Part shown: positions 9,904 through 17,026 of the stretch, piece after piece
Position numbering within the stretch: the first letter of the stretch is position 1
How the letters are laid out: each line of letters starts with the position of its first letter
DNA from: Bradyrhizobiaceae bacterium
GTDB lineage: Bacteria > Pseudomonadota > Alphaproteobacteria > Rhizobiales > Aestuariivirgaceae
Length of the DNA: 64,000 nt
Assembly (NCBI GenBank): GCA_947475225.1
Contig: CANJMQ010000001.1
Location: 78,640-142,639, forward strand
Reading direction: 5' to 3'
Made by a program: the position numbers and the translations under genes
Notes under the pieces: model-generated
The model's database searches: none
What the model was told of the DNA's origin: nothing
The model's input: only the letters and a program-made list of their open reading frames with translations

Positions 9904-10050
9904 CGACGGATTGGAACCGCCCGGAGTTAGAACTGCAAGCCAATTGCGGCCATTCGCAGCACCCGCTGCTTCGATGGTGATGAAGGGTACTTCCTTAGAC
10001 TAGGATGTGCAGCTACTTCAAACCCTGTATCTTCTCAGTCGTTTAATCCG

Positions 10051-10374
10051 TTAGTGGCCCTTGTTGGCGTCCGCCTCAGCCAGCAAGGCCTGAAGCTCGG
10101 CAAGGTCTTCGGCCTTCCGCTTAGCTTCCTGTGCAGCCTTGTCGGCCTCGGCCTTTGCATTACGCAACAGCCTATCCCGATGCTTCTGTCGCTGTGCTTC
10201 CTCGTCCTTGGCCTTCAGCTTGAAGAACGTCTTGCCCCGGTTCCTCCGTTCCGCCGTCTGCTGGCTAACGAGCCGCAGCGCGTTGGTCCTCGCCTCGGCA
10301 TCTTCGTCAGTCGCAGCACCCATAGCCACCTTGCGGAAGCTACGGCTCAGTCCCTTGATTAGTCCGAAGCTCAT
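10051..10374 (-). CDS. Small charged coiled-coil protein of the element
   Basis: 107 residues, rich in Lys, Arg, Glu and Ala, with a long predicted helix from about residue 40 (TAERRNRGKTFFKLKAKDEE onward) that looks like a coiled coil. I do not recognise the family. The ATG overlaps the stop of the ParB-like gene by 4 bp (ATGA) and has a GAGGA ribosome binding site, so it is translated as the last gene of a three-gene unit. A structural or partner role for the ParB-like protein is possible but unproven. Confidence 0.6.
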   Translation of the reverse strand: MSFGLIKGLSRSFRKVAMGAATDEDAEARTNALRLVSQQTAERRNRGKTFFKLKAKDEEAQRQKHRDRLLRNAKAEADKAAQEAKRKAEDLAELQALLAEADANKGH

Positions 10375-11213
10375 GCTTGATCCTCGTCATCAAGGTCCTC
10401 GTCACCCTGCCAGTAGTCTTGCATCGCTGGCGGTAGCCTATCCGAGATCAGCTCCACCGCCCGTGCAAACCGCTCCGGGTTGGCGATGATCTGCTGACTG
10501 CCTACCGCCCGGGTCACGCTCATCGCCATCATCACGGCTGCACGTTCCTCTGCGGTGTCGCTAACTTCGACGATCTTCTGTCCGTTCTGCAACATCCTCG
10601 TCTGACGCCAAGTGTACATCGACGGATTTAGTCCGTTGTCCCAGTCATCTTGCATTGCTGATACAGCCTTGATGGCCTTCCTCATGTTGATGATCGTTGA
10701 TTTCTTGATCGTGGTTGCATCGACAATCTCAGGGATCGTGTACTGCCCTGTGAGCGTCATCCGCCAAGCCGCCTCAAGCTTGTCTTCCTTGTTCATCACC
10801 AGCTTGTCCTTGGAGTTGGCAGTGTTGGCCGCAGCGATGGCCGCGTAGACGTCACCGTCAAGAACGGTCACATCCACGTAGGCATCAACCTTGTCCTTGT
10901 TCGCCTCGTTCAGTGCCTTCACCGTGGCCCACAGGCGGTGGTGTCCATCGATCACGTACCAAGTCTTACCGCTCCACCACACCAGCAGCGGGGGCATCTT
11001 CGCACCGTTCTCGATGTGCTTCTGAAGCTCCTTGATGTGGTCCTCACGATTGGCCTTGGCCGTCACCCGTGGCTGGAAGGCACCAGTAGCGAACCTGATG
11101 TCCTTCGCTGGTAATCTTGAGGGAATCCCTGGCGCTGGCTTACCGCTGGATCGTTCTTCCAGAAGCTTCGCCAAACTACTGTCGAAGCCTACTGCGGCGT
11201 TAGGTACGTTCAT
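10371..11213 (-). CDS. ParB/Srx-fold nuclease-domain protein of the element
   Basis: 280 residues. Residues about 38-115 carry a ParB/sulfiredoxin-type domain: FATGAFQPRV, the HIKELQKHI helix, PPLLVWW and the hallmark VIDGHHRLWA. A helix-turn-helix-like stretch follows (TGQYTIPEIVDATTIKKSTI). In plasmid and phage elements such proteins act as centromere-binding partition factors, DNA-binding regulators or nucleases. No ParA ATPase is present, so classical partition is unlikely and a regulatory role is more plausible. The gene overlaps both neighbours by 4 bp (ATGA at each junction), and GGGAGA lies 8 bp before the ATG. Confidence 0.75.
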   Translation of the reverse strand: MNVPNAAVGFDSSLAKLLEERSSGKPAPGIPSRLPAKDIRFATGAFQPRVTAKANREDHIKELQKHIENGAKMPPLLVWWSGKTWYVIDGHHRLWATVKALNEANKDKVDAYVDVTVLDGDVYAAIAAANTANSKDKLVMNKEDKLEAAWRMTLTGQYTIPEIVDATTIKKSTIINMRKAIKAVSAMQDDWDNGLNPSMYTWRQTRMLQNGQKIVEVSDTAEERAAVMMAMSVTRAVGSQQIIANPERFARAVELISDRLPPAMQDYWQGDEDLDDEDQA

Positions 11214-11860
11214 GCGGCTTCTCCCTTGGTGATCGTCTGCATTATGTTGTGTTTCAGTTCCGTCTTCTCGACCTCACGCTCCCGCCAAGTCTTAGCCATT
11301 GCGTATCCAAAGCTGACCAGTGTCGGCACAAGTGTCGATCCGAGATGCCGCAAAGCTGAAGCCTTCAGGTACCGCTTGCTAACGTCGATGGCTCCCGTCT
11401 TCCGCAGTGTCCGAACGGTTCCCTTGTGCAAGCTCCACCGCAACGCTCTTGCACTGGCGATGGCGATACTCTCTTGGTTTGGGAACCGCTTGTCGTTGAG
11501 CTGGATGTACCAGCCAAGGCACAACAGATCGACAAGCACCTGATCAGTGCCGTCACCTGTCGCATCCACGAAATCGATGGCAGCGTAGTACCTGTCCAGC
11601 ATTCCGACCCCGGTGGCGTTCATATCGTCCACGATGGCTTGCTGTTCTTCCTTCATCTTGGCGAAGTAGGCGTCGATGTCCTTCTTCACTCCCGTCCTGT
11701 TCATCTCTTGTCGAACAACATCCGCGAAGGGTCTGACTTCTCGGCGGTCTATCGGCGTCACCGTAGGGTGGCCGTGCTTGCTTCTACGGTCTGCATGTGT
11801 CCGGCACAGCGTACCGAACAAGGCGTTGGTGCTGCATCCGGCAGCGATACAATGCGTCAT
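11210..11860 (-). CDS. Unknown element protein with N-terminal zinc-ribbon-like motif
   Basis: 216 residues. The first 22 hold Cys4, Cys9, Cys19 and His22, a plausible zinc-binding set. The rest is a mixed helical protein with no domain I recognise (LVDLLCLGWYIQLNDKRFPN; KWREREVEK-like tail). AAGGA sits 7 bp before the ATG. Its stop overlaps the ParB-like start by 4 bp, so the two are translationally coupled. It is the first clearly supported gene of the three-gene unit. Nucleic-acid binding is suggested by the Cys/His motif only. Confidence 0.65.
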   Translation of the reverse strand: MTHCIAAGCSTNALFGTLCRTHADRRSKHGHPTVTPIDRREVRPFADVVRQEMNRTGVKKDIDAYFAKMKEEQQAIVDDMNATGVGMLDRYYAAIDFVDATGDGTDQVLVDLLCLGWYIQLNDKRFPNQESIAIASARALRWSLHKGTVRTLRKTGAIDVSKRYLKASALRHLGSTLVPTLVSFGYAMAKTWREREVEKTELKHNIMQTITKGEAA

Positions 11861-11872
11861 ATCTAAATCCTT

Positions 11873-12088
11873 CTATGTTTGTGGGCTGACACCTAGCAGG
11901 ACACAGACGCCCAATAAATCTGTACCCGATGTAGTTACATTAATGAACCGCTGCGACAGGGCCTCCTTGGGCCTCGCCTCACGGTTCCTGTTCACAATGT
12001 CAGTCAGCGGCTGAAACCACGCACCCGTGGCAGGGTCTAAACTCGGCTCAGTTTCAAGTGTTGTGACCACCAGCGAAAGGGATGGCAC
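11873..12088 (-). CDS. Possible small ORF upstream of the element operon
   Basis: 71 residues from a GTG at 12088, ending 12 bp before the zinc-ribbon-like gene. No Shine-Dalgarno sequence is visible and no family is recognised. Same-strand placement at the head of the operon is the only support. It may be untranslated leader. Confidence 0.3.
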   Translation of the reverse strand: MPSLSLVVTTLETEPSLDPATGAWFQPLTDIVNRNREARPKEALSQRFINVTTSGTDLLGVCVLLGVSPQT

Positions 12089-12157
12089 AACATTGGAACA
12101 ATAGCAAGTTTCGGACCCTAAGGCTGCGCAGAAGCGACCATATATGTGCCGGAAGCG

Positions 12158-12703
12158 TCAAGTTTCCTTGGTCTTGAGATACACCGCTTGGCGGCTGATG
12201 CCGTACATCTTGCCGATCTCGGTGGCACCCAAGCCTTCAGCCAGCAGGGCCTTGACGGTGGCAGCGCCGACCTTGGGCTTGCGACCCTTGTATGCCCCGG
12301 CGACCTTGGCCTTGGCAATGCCAGCCGCTTGCCGCTCTCTGAGGAAGTTCCTTTCCATCTCGGCCACCAGCCCAAGTACCGTCATCATGATCTTGCCTTC
12401 GATGCCGCCTGTGCTGATGGCGGGGTTGAGTACCCGCAAGGTTGCGCCCTTCTGTTCGATCTCGAACACCACATTGAGGACATCGCGGGTATCTCGTCCA
12501 AGCCTGTCCAGCCGCTGCACGACAAGCTCGTCACCCGGACGGAGGAACTCCAGCACGGTGGCAAGCTCTGTCCGTCCGTCCCGGCTCTTGCCGCTGATCT
12601 TCTCGCCCCTGATGATTGTGCAACCAGCGTCCCGCAGGGCTTGTTCCTGAATGCCGTAGTCCTGTTGAACCGTGGATACTCTCGCGTAGCCGATGCTTGT
12701 CAT
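12158..12703 (-). CDS. Resolvase/invertase-type small serine recombinase
   Basis: 181 residues from ATG 12703, chosen because AAGGAG lies 7 bp upstream; an in-frame start 21 bp further up lacks this. The catalytic domain opens IGYARVSTVQQD with the nucleophile in ARVS, continues with RLDRLGRD and the long E helix, and ends in a Hin-type helix-turn-helix (GATEIGKMYGISRQAVYL). Small serine recombinases of this class resolve cointegrates or invert segments. Here it shares strand and neighbourhood with the large integrase. It could act on the repeat region just upstream (12.88-13.19 kb), which is an inference from position. Confidence 0.88.
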   Translation of the reverse strand: MTSIGYARVSTVQQDYGIQEQALRDAGCTIIRGEKISGKSRDGRTELATVLEFLRPGDELVVQRLDRLGRDTRDVLNVVFEIEQKGATLRVLNPAISTGGIEGKIMMTVLGLVAEMERNFLRERQAAGIAKAKVAGAYKGRKPKVGAATVKALLAEGLGATEIGKMYGISRQAVYLKTKET

Positions 12704-12881
12704 GTCTGTTCTCCTTGGTGACAAGTTAGCATCTAAAGCTTGCTTGGCGCTCTGTCAAGTATTGTCTTATGGACCCTAAATTGTCGTTGAAACCGTCAAG
12801 CTGGAACCGACACGTTAGCGAGTACCGTAACTTGTCAGAGGACAGGGCGCTGGCTGCTGTACGTCCCTCATCGCTAGCAAT

Positions 12882-12976
12882 CTGGTAGGTTACATTACTG
12901 GTATTTCATACAACCTCAAGTACATACCACCGTGGTAGCCACCTACCAGAAACCTGTATCAGGTGTGGTAGGTACC
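12882..12976. repeat. Palindrome cluster built on GGTAG/CTACC
   Basis: Contains CTGGTAGGT (12882-12890) and its perfect inverse ACCTACCAG (12941-12949), the palindrome TACCAC-C-GTGGTA (12925-12937), ACCTG-TAT-CAGGT (12952-12964) and GTGGTAGGTACC (12965-12976). Four GGTAG-type half sites in 95 bp suggest binding sites for a dimeric DNA-binding protein such as a serine recombinase or the ParB-like protein. Confidence 0.65.
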
Positions 12977-13011
12977 ATGTCCCTCAAGCCCACATCAGTT
13001 GCCATCAGTGT

Positions 13012-13190
13012 CCCTGCGGTGGCTGTGCGGGCGGCTGGATCAATACCCTGCGGTGGCTGGATAGTAAGGGCCTGGAGTAGGCCTGGAGTGCTGGCATCGG
13101 CGTTAGCGGACCCGCCCTGCGGTGGCTGGATCAATTCCCTGCGATGGCCGTGATGTCCTCTTGAGATGAACGGTAGCTGCCCTGCGGTGG
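13012..13190. repeat. Interspersed direct repeats CCCTGCGGTGG(CTGGAT)
   Basis: Copies start at 13012, 13046, 13115, 13137 (degenerate, GCGATGG) and 13180. The copies at 13046 and 13115 share the longer CCCTGCGGTGGCTGGAT, and ATCAAT-CCCTGCG precedes the copies at 13046 and 13137. Spacing is irregular (34, 69, 22, 43 bp), unlike a CRISPR or a simple tandem repeat. Confidence 0.7.
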
Positions 13191-13293
13191 AGTAATCCGT
13201 CCGGGGTAGCGGGGGAGTTTGCGCCCTCGTCTATGTATTGATGGCCTTCCAAACTATTGCGTCAGGAAATCCGGCCCCCGTCTTCTGATGGAT

Positions 13294-14760
13294 CTATTCC
13301 TTGGGCCACCTGAACATGCCCGCAGTACTGCCCCCGGTCTTCCAGTGGGCCACGACCTCGCCCTCATCGAACAGTACCTCCACCCGATCCACCACGCCCT
13401 TCAGCGCAGCGTTGGCCGCGACCACATCGAACGGCACCGCAGCAAGCGCATCCACCGCCCGATCCATCCTTGCCCTAACCAGTGCCGGGGCGTTGGCTTC
13501 GATCTCGTCATCGATTGCATCAAGTTCCTGTTCCATCCTGACCAAGTCAGCGTCCAACTCGGCCAACGCTTCACGGCCACCACGGCTCTTAAGCCCTTCG
13601 CCTATGTGGTCCCTCAGTGCGTCGATCTCTGTCACGATGGATGCCCTGCGGCTGGTGAGTGCGTCATCATCGGTGAGGTCCATGTCAACCATCGGGTTTA
13701 GTCTCCGAACGGCAAGTTCCACATCTCCGTAGCGCACCGCCTCGTACCGACAACCAGCACCCACACGGGCCTTGCTGCACACAAGGTACACATCGCGCTG
13801 GTTCTTCCCAATCCTGACCATCGTGCCACCACAGCGGCCACAGACGCCCACACCGGACAGCACATTGCGAAGCACGACAGAGCCGCCGCCCTTGGCCTTA
13901 TGCGTCCGTGTGGCTTGCCATAGTTCTTCACTGACGATGCGCGGGTAGTAGCCTTCGATTGGCTCCAGCGGCAGCCTTGTCTTCTTGCCGTTCTCGTTGG
14001 TGACCACATCATGCGGCACGTAGGTTCCCCTGACGCTGTCCGAGTTCAGCAGTTTGGTCACCACGCCTTTGCCCCACATCTCACCCGTCTTGAGTGTCGG
14101 CACCTGTTCCTGATTTAGCATCTTCGCAATGGAGTGCTGACCATGACCATGTGCTGCTAGCTCAAACACCTTCAGCACCGCGCTGGCCTTGTCTTCGATC
14201 ACCTCAAACCGATCTTCACTGACCTTTAACCATGTGGGGATGCGCTTGGTCACGATCTTGCCCGTGGTCCTCGCGTCGATCTTCTTCTTCCCCCACGCCG
14301 CCCGCACCCGCAGCGACTTGACCTTGCTCTCGTCGTTCGATCTGATCGTCATCGCTATGATCATGAAGATCAAGTACGGCTCCTTGACCAGCCGCTCCTT
14401 GCTGTATCGCTGCTGATCCTTCAAGGTCACGACATCGATGTCCATCAGCAGAATGTCTTCCAGCAAACGCCGTGCCTTCATTGGGTCCATGCGCGTCAGA
14501 CGATCAAGGTCTTCCATGATCAGTACGCTGCCCTTGTCGATCACGCCGAGCTTCACGGCATCGATGAACTCAGCCAACTCGCCCCGGTCAGCGTTGGCAC
14601 CGTGGAAGCCGCTCACACCCAAGTCATTGAAGCTGACATCCTGCAGGGTGATGCCATGCCTATTGCAATACTCCGTCACGCCTTTCTGCTGACGTTCTAG
14701 CCCGTGGCCCTTGCGCTGTTCGACAGTGCTTAGGCGGCTGTAGAGATAGCCCTTGGTCAT
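13294..14760 (-). CDS. Large serine recombinase (site-specific integrase of the element)
   Basis: About 488 residues from ATG 14760. The N-terminal resolvase domain has its catalytic Ser in LYSRLST and the RLTR motif. A recombinase domain follows, then a zinc beta-ribbon with CGRCGG and a second pair of Cys in YLVCSKARVGAGC. The C-terminus has a coiled-coil segment (residues about 370-440), matching the RD-ZD-CC plan of phiC31-like integrases. Such enzymes join attP and attB through a 2-bp crossover and need an excision factor to reverse. The gene lies about 90 bp from the comM junction and reads away from it. No recombination directionality factor is recognised; the small element proteins are candidates. 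Confidence 0.93.
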   Translation of the reverse strand: MTKGYLYSRLSTVEQRKGHGLERQQKGVTEYCNRHGITLQDVSFNDLGVSGFHGANADRGELAEFIDAVKLGVIDKGSVLIMEDLDRLTRMDPMKARRLLEDILLMDIDVVTLKDQQRYSKERLVKEPYLIFMIIAMTIRSNDESKVKSLRVRAAWGKKKIDARTTGKIVTKRIPTWLKVSEDRFEVIEDKASAVLKVFELAAHGHGQHSIAKMLNQEQVPTLKTGEMWGKGVVTKLLNSDSVRGTYVPHDVVTNENGKKTRLPLEPIEGYYPRIVSEELWQATRTHKAKGGGSVVLRNVLSGVGVCGRCGGTMVRIGKNQRDVYLVCSKARVGAGCRYEAVRYGDVELAVRRLNPMVDMDLTDDDALTSRRASIVTEIDALRDHIGEGLKSRGGREALAELDADLVRMEQELDAIDDEIEANAPALVRARMDRAVDALAAVPFDVVAANAALKGVVDRVEVLFDEGEVVAHWKTGGSTAGMFRWPKE

Positions 14761-14805
14761 TTGCGGTGGCCCCTGTAGCGGCACCCTTGCGGCACCGAAC
14801 CTTCG

Positions 14806-15483
14806 CTATAAACGAATACAGGGTCTGGAGCAATCACACTTGAGGAAGTGGTGACCACCGGCGGCGGTGACTTCCAGCGCACGTTTTCCGGTTTCCTGCC
14901 CCTTGATGTCCCTGAGGTCGGGGAGTTGCTCCGTCTCGGTGGCGATGGCGGGCCTCGGGCGCGTCAGCACTTGTGTGCCCCGCACGTGATTGATCAACTG
15001 GATGAGGTTTTCTGGTGCCAGTATGTCAGCGTCTTCCGCTGCCCATGCGGCTTCCGGTCCGGAGACCTTGGGACAGATCAGTCCCATGTCTCGTGCATTC
15101 GCTGCGATGGCAGCGGGCAGCACGCCGGAAACTCCGATAAGTGCCCCGTCGAGGGCCAGTTCACCCATGGCCACGTAGCGCGTCAGGAAATCCTGGGCAA
15201 TGATGCCCAGGGCGGCTAGCACCGCCAGCGTGATCGGAAGATCGAAGTGGCTGCCCTCCTTTGGCAGGTCGGCTGGCGAGAGGTTGACGACCAGCCGCTT
15301 GCCAGGAAGCGCGAGGCCGATGGCATGAAGCGCCGCCCGCACCCGTTCCCGGCTTTCGGCCACGGCCTTGTCGCCGAGCCCCACGACGTTGAATGCCACC
15401 ATGCCGGACAGGAACTGCGCCTGAACATCGACGGGGACTGCCTCGATGCCCTGGAATGCCACCGTTGCCGCCCGAGACGTCAT
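14806..15483 (-). pseudogene. comM: comM (yifB) 5' fragment
   Basis: The first 214 residues of ComM (MTSRAATVAFQGIEAVPVDV, then GLGDKAVAESRERVRAA and LPKEGSHFDLPI), followed by 11 element-encoded residues and a stop at 14806. The native sequence breaks after GGHHFL, just before Walker A, so the product has the Lon-like N-terminal domain but no ATPase core and should be inactive as a helicase. The original promoter and a strong AGGAGG ribosome binding site 7 bp before the ATG are intact, so a truncated protein may still be made. Transcription from this promoter would read into the element on the same strand as the integrase. Confidence 0.93.
14820..14850. other. Element attachment site, comM 5' side
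   Basis: Element sequence ends AGGGTCT (14820-14826), a 19-bp gap that includes CACACTT, then the shared core with AAGTG at 14846-14850, followed by comM DNA (GTGACCACC). The inverted repeat CACTT-GAGG-AAGTG spans 14837-14850. The core differs from the other end by one base (AGGAAGTG against AGAAAGTG). Confidence 0.75.
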
Positions 15484-15503
15484 CCACTCACCTCCTGAGC
15501 CTG

Positions 15504-15532
15504 ATGTTACAGGAGGTTGTAAAATTCGTCAA
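15504..15532 (-). promoter_or_regulatory. Promoter of comM
   Basis: On the minus strand, TTGACG (15527-15532), a 17-bp spacer and TAACAT (15504-15509) form a good housekeeping-sigma promoter 20 bp upstream of the comM start. The -35 lies inside AAATTCGTCAAAAATTT (15522-15538). AATTCGTCA at 15523-15531 pairs with TGACGAATT at 15550-15558, so a repressor site overlapping the -35 is possible. Confidence 0.6.
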
Positions 15533-15543
15533 AAATTTCGTGT

Positions 15544-16566
15544 TCAGTCTGACGAATTGTCAGCTGTTGGTTCAGAATTCGGCTGGTTGACGTTTTGAGC
15601 GTTGATCCGCACTCGCTTCACGCGGCGCGGATCGGAGTCGAGAATCTCGAACTCGAGGCCGCTTTCGTGGCGGATGATTTCGCCACGCGCCGGAACGCGC
15701 CCGGCGATCTTGAAGATAAGGCCTGCGAGCGTATCCGCCTCTTCCTCCTCGTCCTCCGGAAGAAGGTCTACCGCAAGCAATGCTTCGAGCTTCGCCAAGT
15801 CGACACGCCCATCGGCGAGGTAGACGCCTTCTTCCACCGGCTTGACCTCAAGGCCCTCCTCGGTGTCGTGCTCGTCCGCGATATCGCCGACGATGACTTC
15901 GACGAGGTCCTCAATGGAGACGAGACCTTCGGTGCCGCCATATTCATCGATGACGATGGCCAGATGCGTTCGGCTTGCCTGCATCCGCACCAGCAGATCG
16001 GTTGCAGGCATGGAGGGCGGCACGAACAGCACCTCGCGGTTAAGGCCTGCCTGCTTGACGCTCGTCGACAGGGCAGTGGCCGCGATGTTGAGACCCGGCG
16101 GGGGCACCTTTTCGGTCTTCTCCGGCTTTTCGGTCTTCGTTGCCCGGCGTTTGCGCGCACCGCGCGCCGCCATCCAGCGCAGAAAGTCCTTCACGTGGAT
16201 CATGCCGGTAATGCCATCCAGCGTTTCGCGATAGACCGGCATTCGCGAATGATTGGCGTCGATGAACTTGGCCAGCAGCTCCTGCATGCTGTCCGCTTCG
16301 TCCACCGCAACGATATCGACGCGTGGTACCATCACGTCATCGACCCGGAGACCTGAGAACTCAATGATGTTAAGCATCATCGATTTTGCTTCTTCGCCCA
16401 CCGTCTCGCCGGGATTCTGGGCTTCGTGGCTTTCGATGGCGCCTTCCAGGCTCTCGCGCAGGCCAACGTCCCGGTTGCGGCCAAATCGACTTCTCAGGCG
16501 CTGCCAGAGGCTCTCCCGGGTCGCTTCGGCGGGCGAGGTGCCGCCTATATTGTCAGGGTCGCTCAT
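15544..16566 (-). CDS. CorC/TlyC-family CBS-domain protein
   Basis: 340 residues. Two CBS domains occupy residues about 65-215 (VPRVDIVAVDE, SRMPVYRETLDGITGMIHVKD, HLAIVIDEYGGTEGLVSIEDL), followed by a CorC/HlyC transporter-associated domain at about 235-325. A Lys/Glu/Pro-rich insert of about 25 residues (KRRATKTEKPEKTEK) separates the CBS motifs. Members lack membrane segments and are linked to Mg/Co homeostasis through CorA, by family knowledge. The gene overlaps ybeY by 14 bp and is the last gene of the ybeY-phoH-miaB run. The Lnt apolipoprotein acyltransferase gene often found next is absent; comM follows instead. Confidence 0.88.
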   Translation of the reverse strand: MSDPDNIGGTSPAEATRESLWQRLRSRFGRNRDVGLRESLEGAIESHEAQNPGETVGEEAKSMMLNIIEFSGLRVDDVMVPRVDIVAVDEADSMQELLAKFIDANHSRMPVYRETLDGITGMIHVKDFLRWMAARGARKRRATKTEKPEKTEKVPPPGLNIAATALSTSVKQAGLNREVLFVPPSMPATDLLVRMQASRTHLAIVIDEYGGTEGLVSIEDLVEVIVGDIADEHDTEEGLEVKPVEEGVYLADGRVDLAKLEALLAVDLLPEDEEEEADTLAGLIFKIAGRVPARGEIIRHESGLEFEILDSDPRRVKRVRINAQNVNQPNSEPTADNSSD

Positions 16567-17026
16567 AGGGATCGGAAATGCCCAGGCCTTTCAGAATGCG
16601 CCTCTCGAGCGCTTCCATCTCCTCGGCCTCGTTATCGGTTTCGTGGTCATAGCCCAGAAGATGCAATGTGCCGTGGACAATAAGGTGGGTGGTGTGGTCA
16701 TGCAATGTCTTGCTCTGCTCCAAGGCCTCGCGGGCGATCACACCATGAGCCAGCACGATATCACCCAGCGGGCGCGGCTCGCCGTCCGGCACGGGCAAGT
16801 CGACGGGCGTCGGGAAGGAAAGGACATTGGTCGGCTTGCCCTTGCCACGCCATTCGGCGTTGATGGTGGTGATCGAGTCGTCGTCGGTGAAGAGCACGGC
16901 AACCTCGCAGTCAGTGCCCGCGATCTCTGCGCCTGCCAGAGCCGCTTCGATGGCGGCATGCGCAAGTGCGTCGAGGCCGGAAAGCGCCAGCCACGCCTGG
17001 TCCTCGACCTCGATGGAAACCGTCAT
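16553..17026 (-). CDS. ybeY: Endoribonuclease YbeY
   Basis: 157 residues with the zinc-binding HGTLHLLGYDH motif (HGxxHxxGxxH) near residue 120, and VLSFPTP upstream. These define YbeY, a single-strand endoribonuclease needed for 16S rRNA 3'-end maturation and ribosome quality control. The length is normal. The ATG overlaps the phoH stop by 4 bp and the 3' end overlaps corC by 14 bp, the usual coupled phoH-ybeY-corC arrangement. Confidence 0.95.
   Translation of the reverse strand: MTVSIEVEDQAWLALSGLDALAHAAIEAALAGAEIAGTDCEVAVLFTDDDSITTINAEWRGKGKPTNVLSFPTPVDLPVPDGEPRPLGDIVLAHGVIAREALEQSKTLHDHTTHLIVHGTLHLLGYDHETDNEAEEMEALERRILKGLGISDPYERP

Larger units (their letters stand above)
12704..13293. 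other. Non-coding, repeat-rich region between the two recombinase genes
   Basis: About 590 bp with no convincing gene; a 73-codon plus-strand frame in it simply reads through the repeats. It contains a palindrome cluster (12882-12976) and a set of direct repeats (13012-13190), entered separately. It should also hold the promoter of the small recombinase gene. Candidate roles are a recombination site (res), a replication or transfer origin, or a regulator-binding array. Confidence 0.7.
7531..14850. mobile_element. Integrative element with large serine integrase, inserted in comM
   Basis: A 7,320-bp insertion bounded by an 8-bp imperfect direct repeat, AGRAAGTG (7523-7530 and 14843-14850). Its excision would restore comM exactly in frame. 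It encodes, from one end, a large serine recombinase (13294-14760), a small resolvase-type recombinase (12158-12703), a three-gene overlapping set (10051-11860) and an autotransporter (7942-9903). The integrase gene sits about 90 bp from one attachment site, as is usual for serine-integrase elements. No relaxase, coupling protein, replication initiator, capsid or portal gene is recognisable, so transfer must rely on other elements or on transduction or transformation. Insertion of islands into comM is known in other bacteria, but this combination of genes is not one I recognise. Confidence 0.9.

Noticed and set aside
12932..13153. 73-codon plus-strand frame in the repeat region
   Set aside because: It is low in complexity, made of the CCCTGCGGTGG repeats, and has no ribosome binding site.
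7531..14850. Element as a prophage or conjugative element
   Set aside because: No capsid, portal, terminase, lysis, relaxase or type IV secretion genes were seen; only recombinases and a few regulatory or cargo genes.
14785..14860. tRNA gene as the integration target
   Set aside because: The target is clearly the protein-coding comM gene, and no cloverleaf can be drawn at either end.
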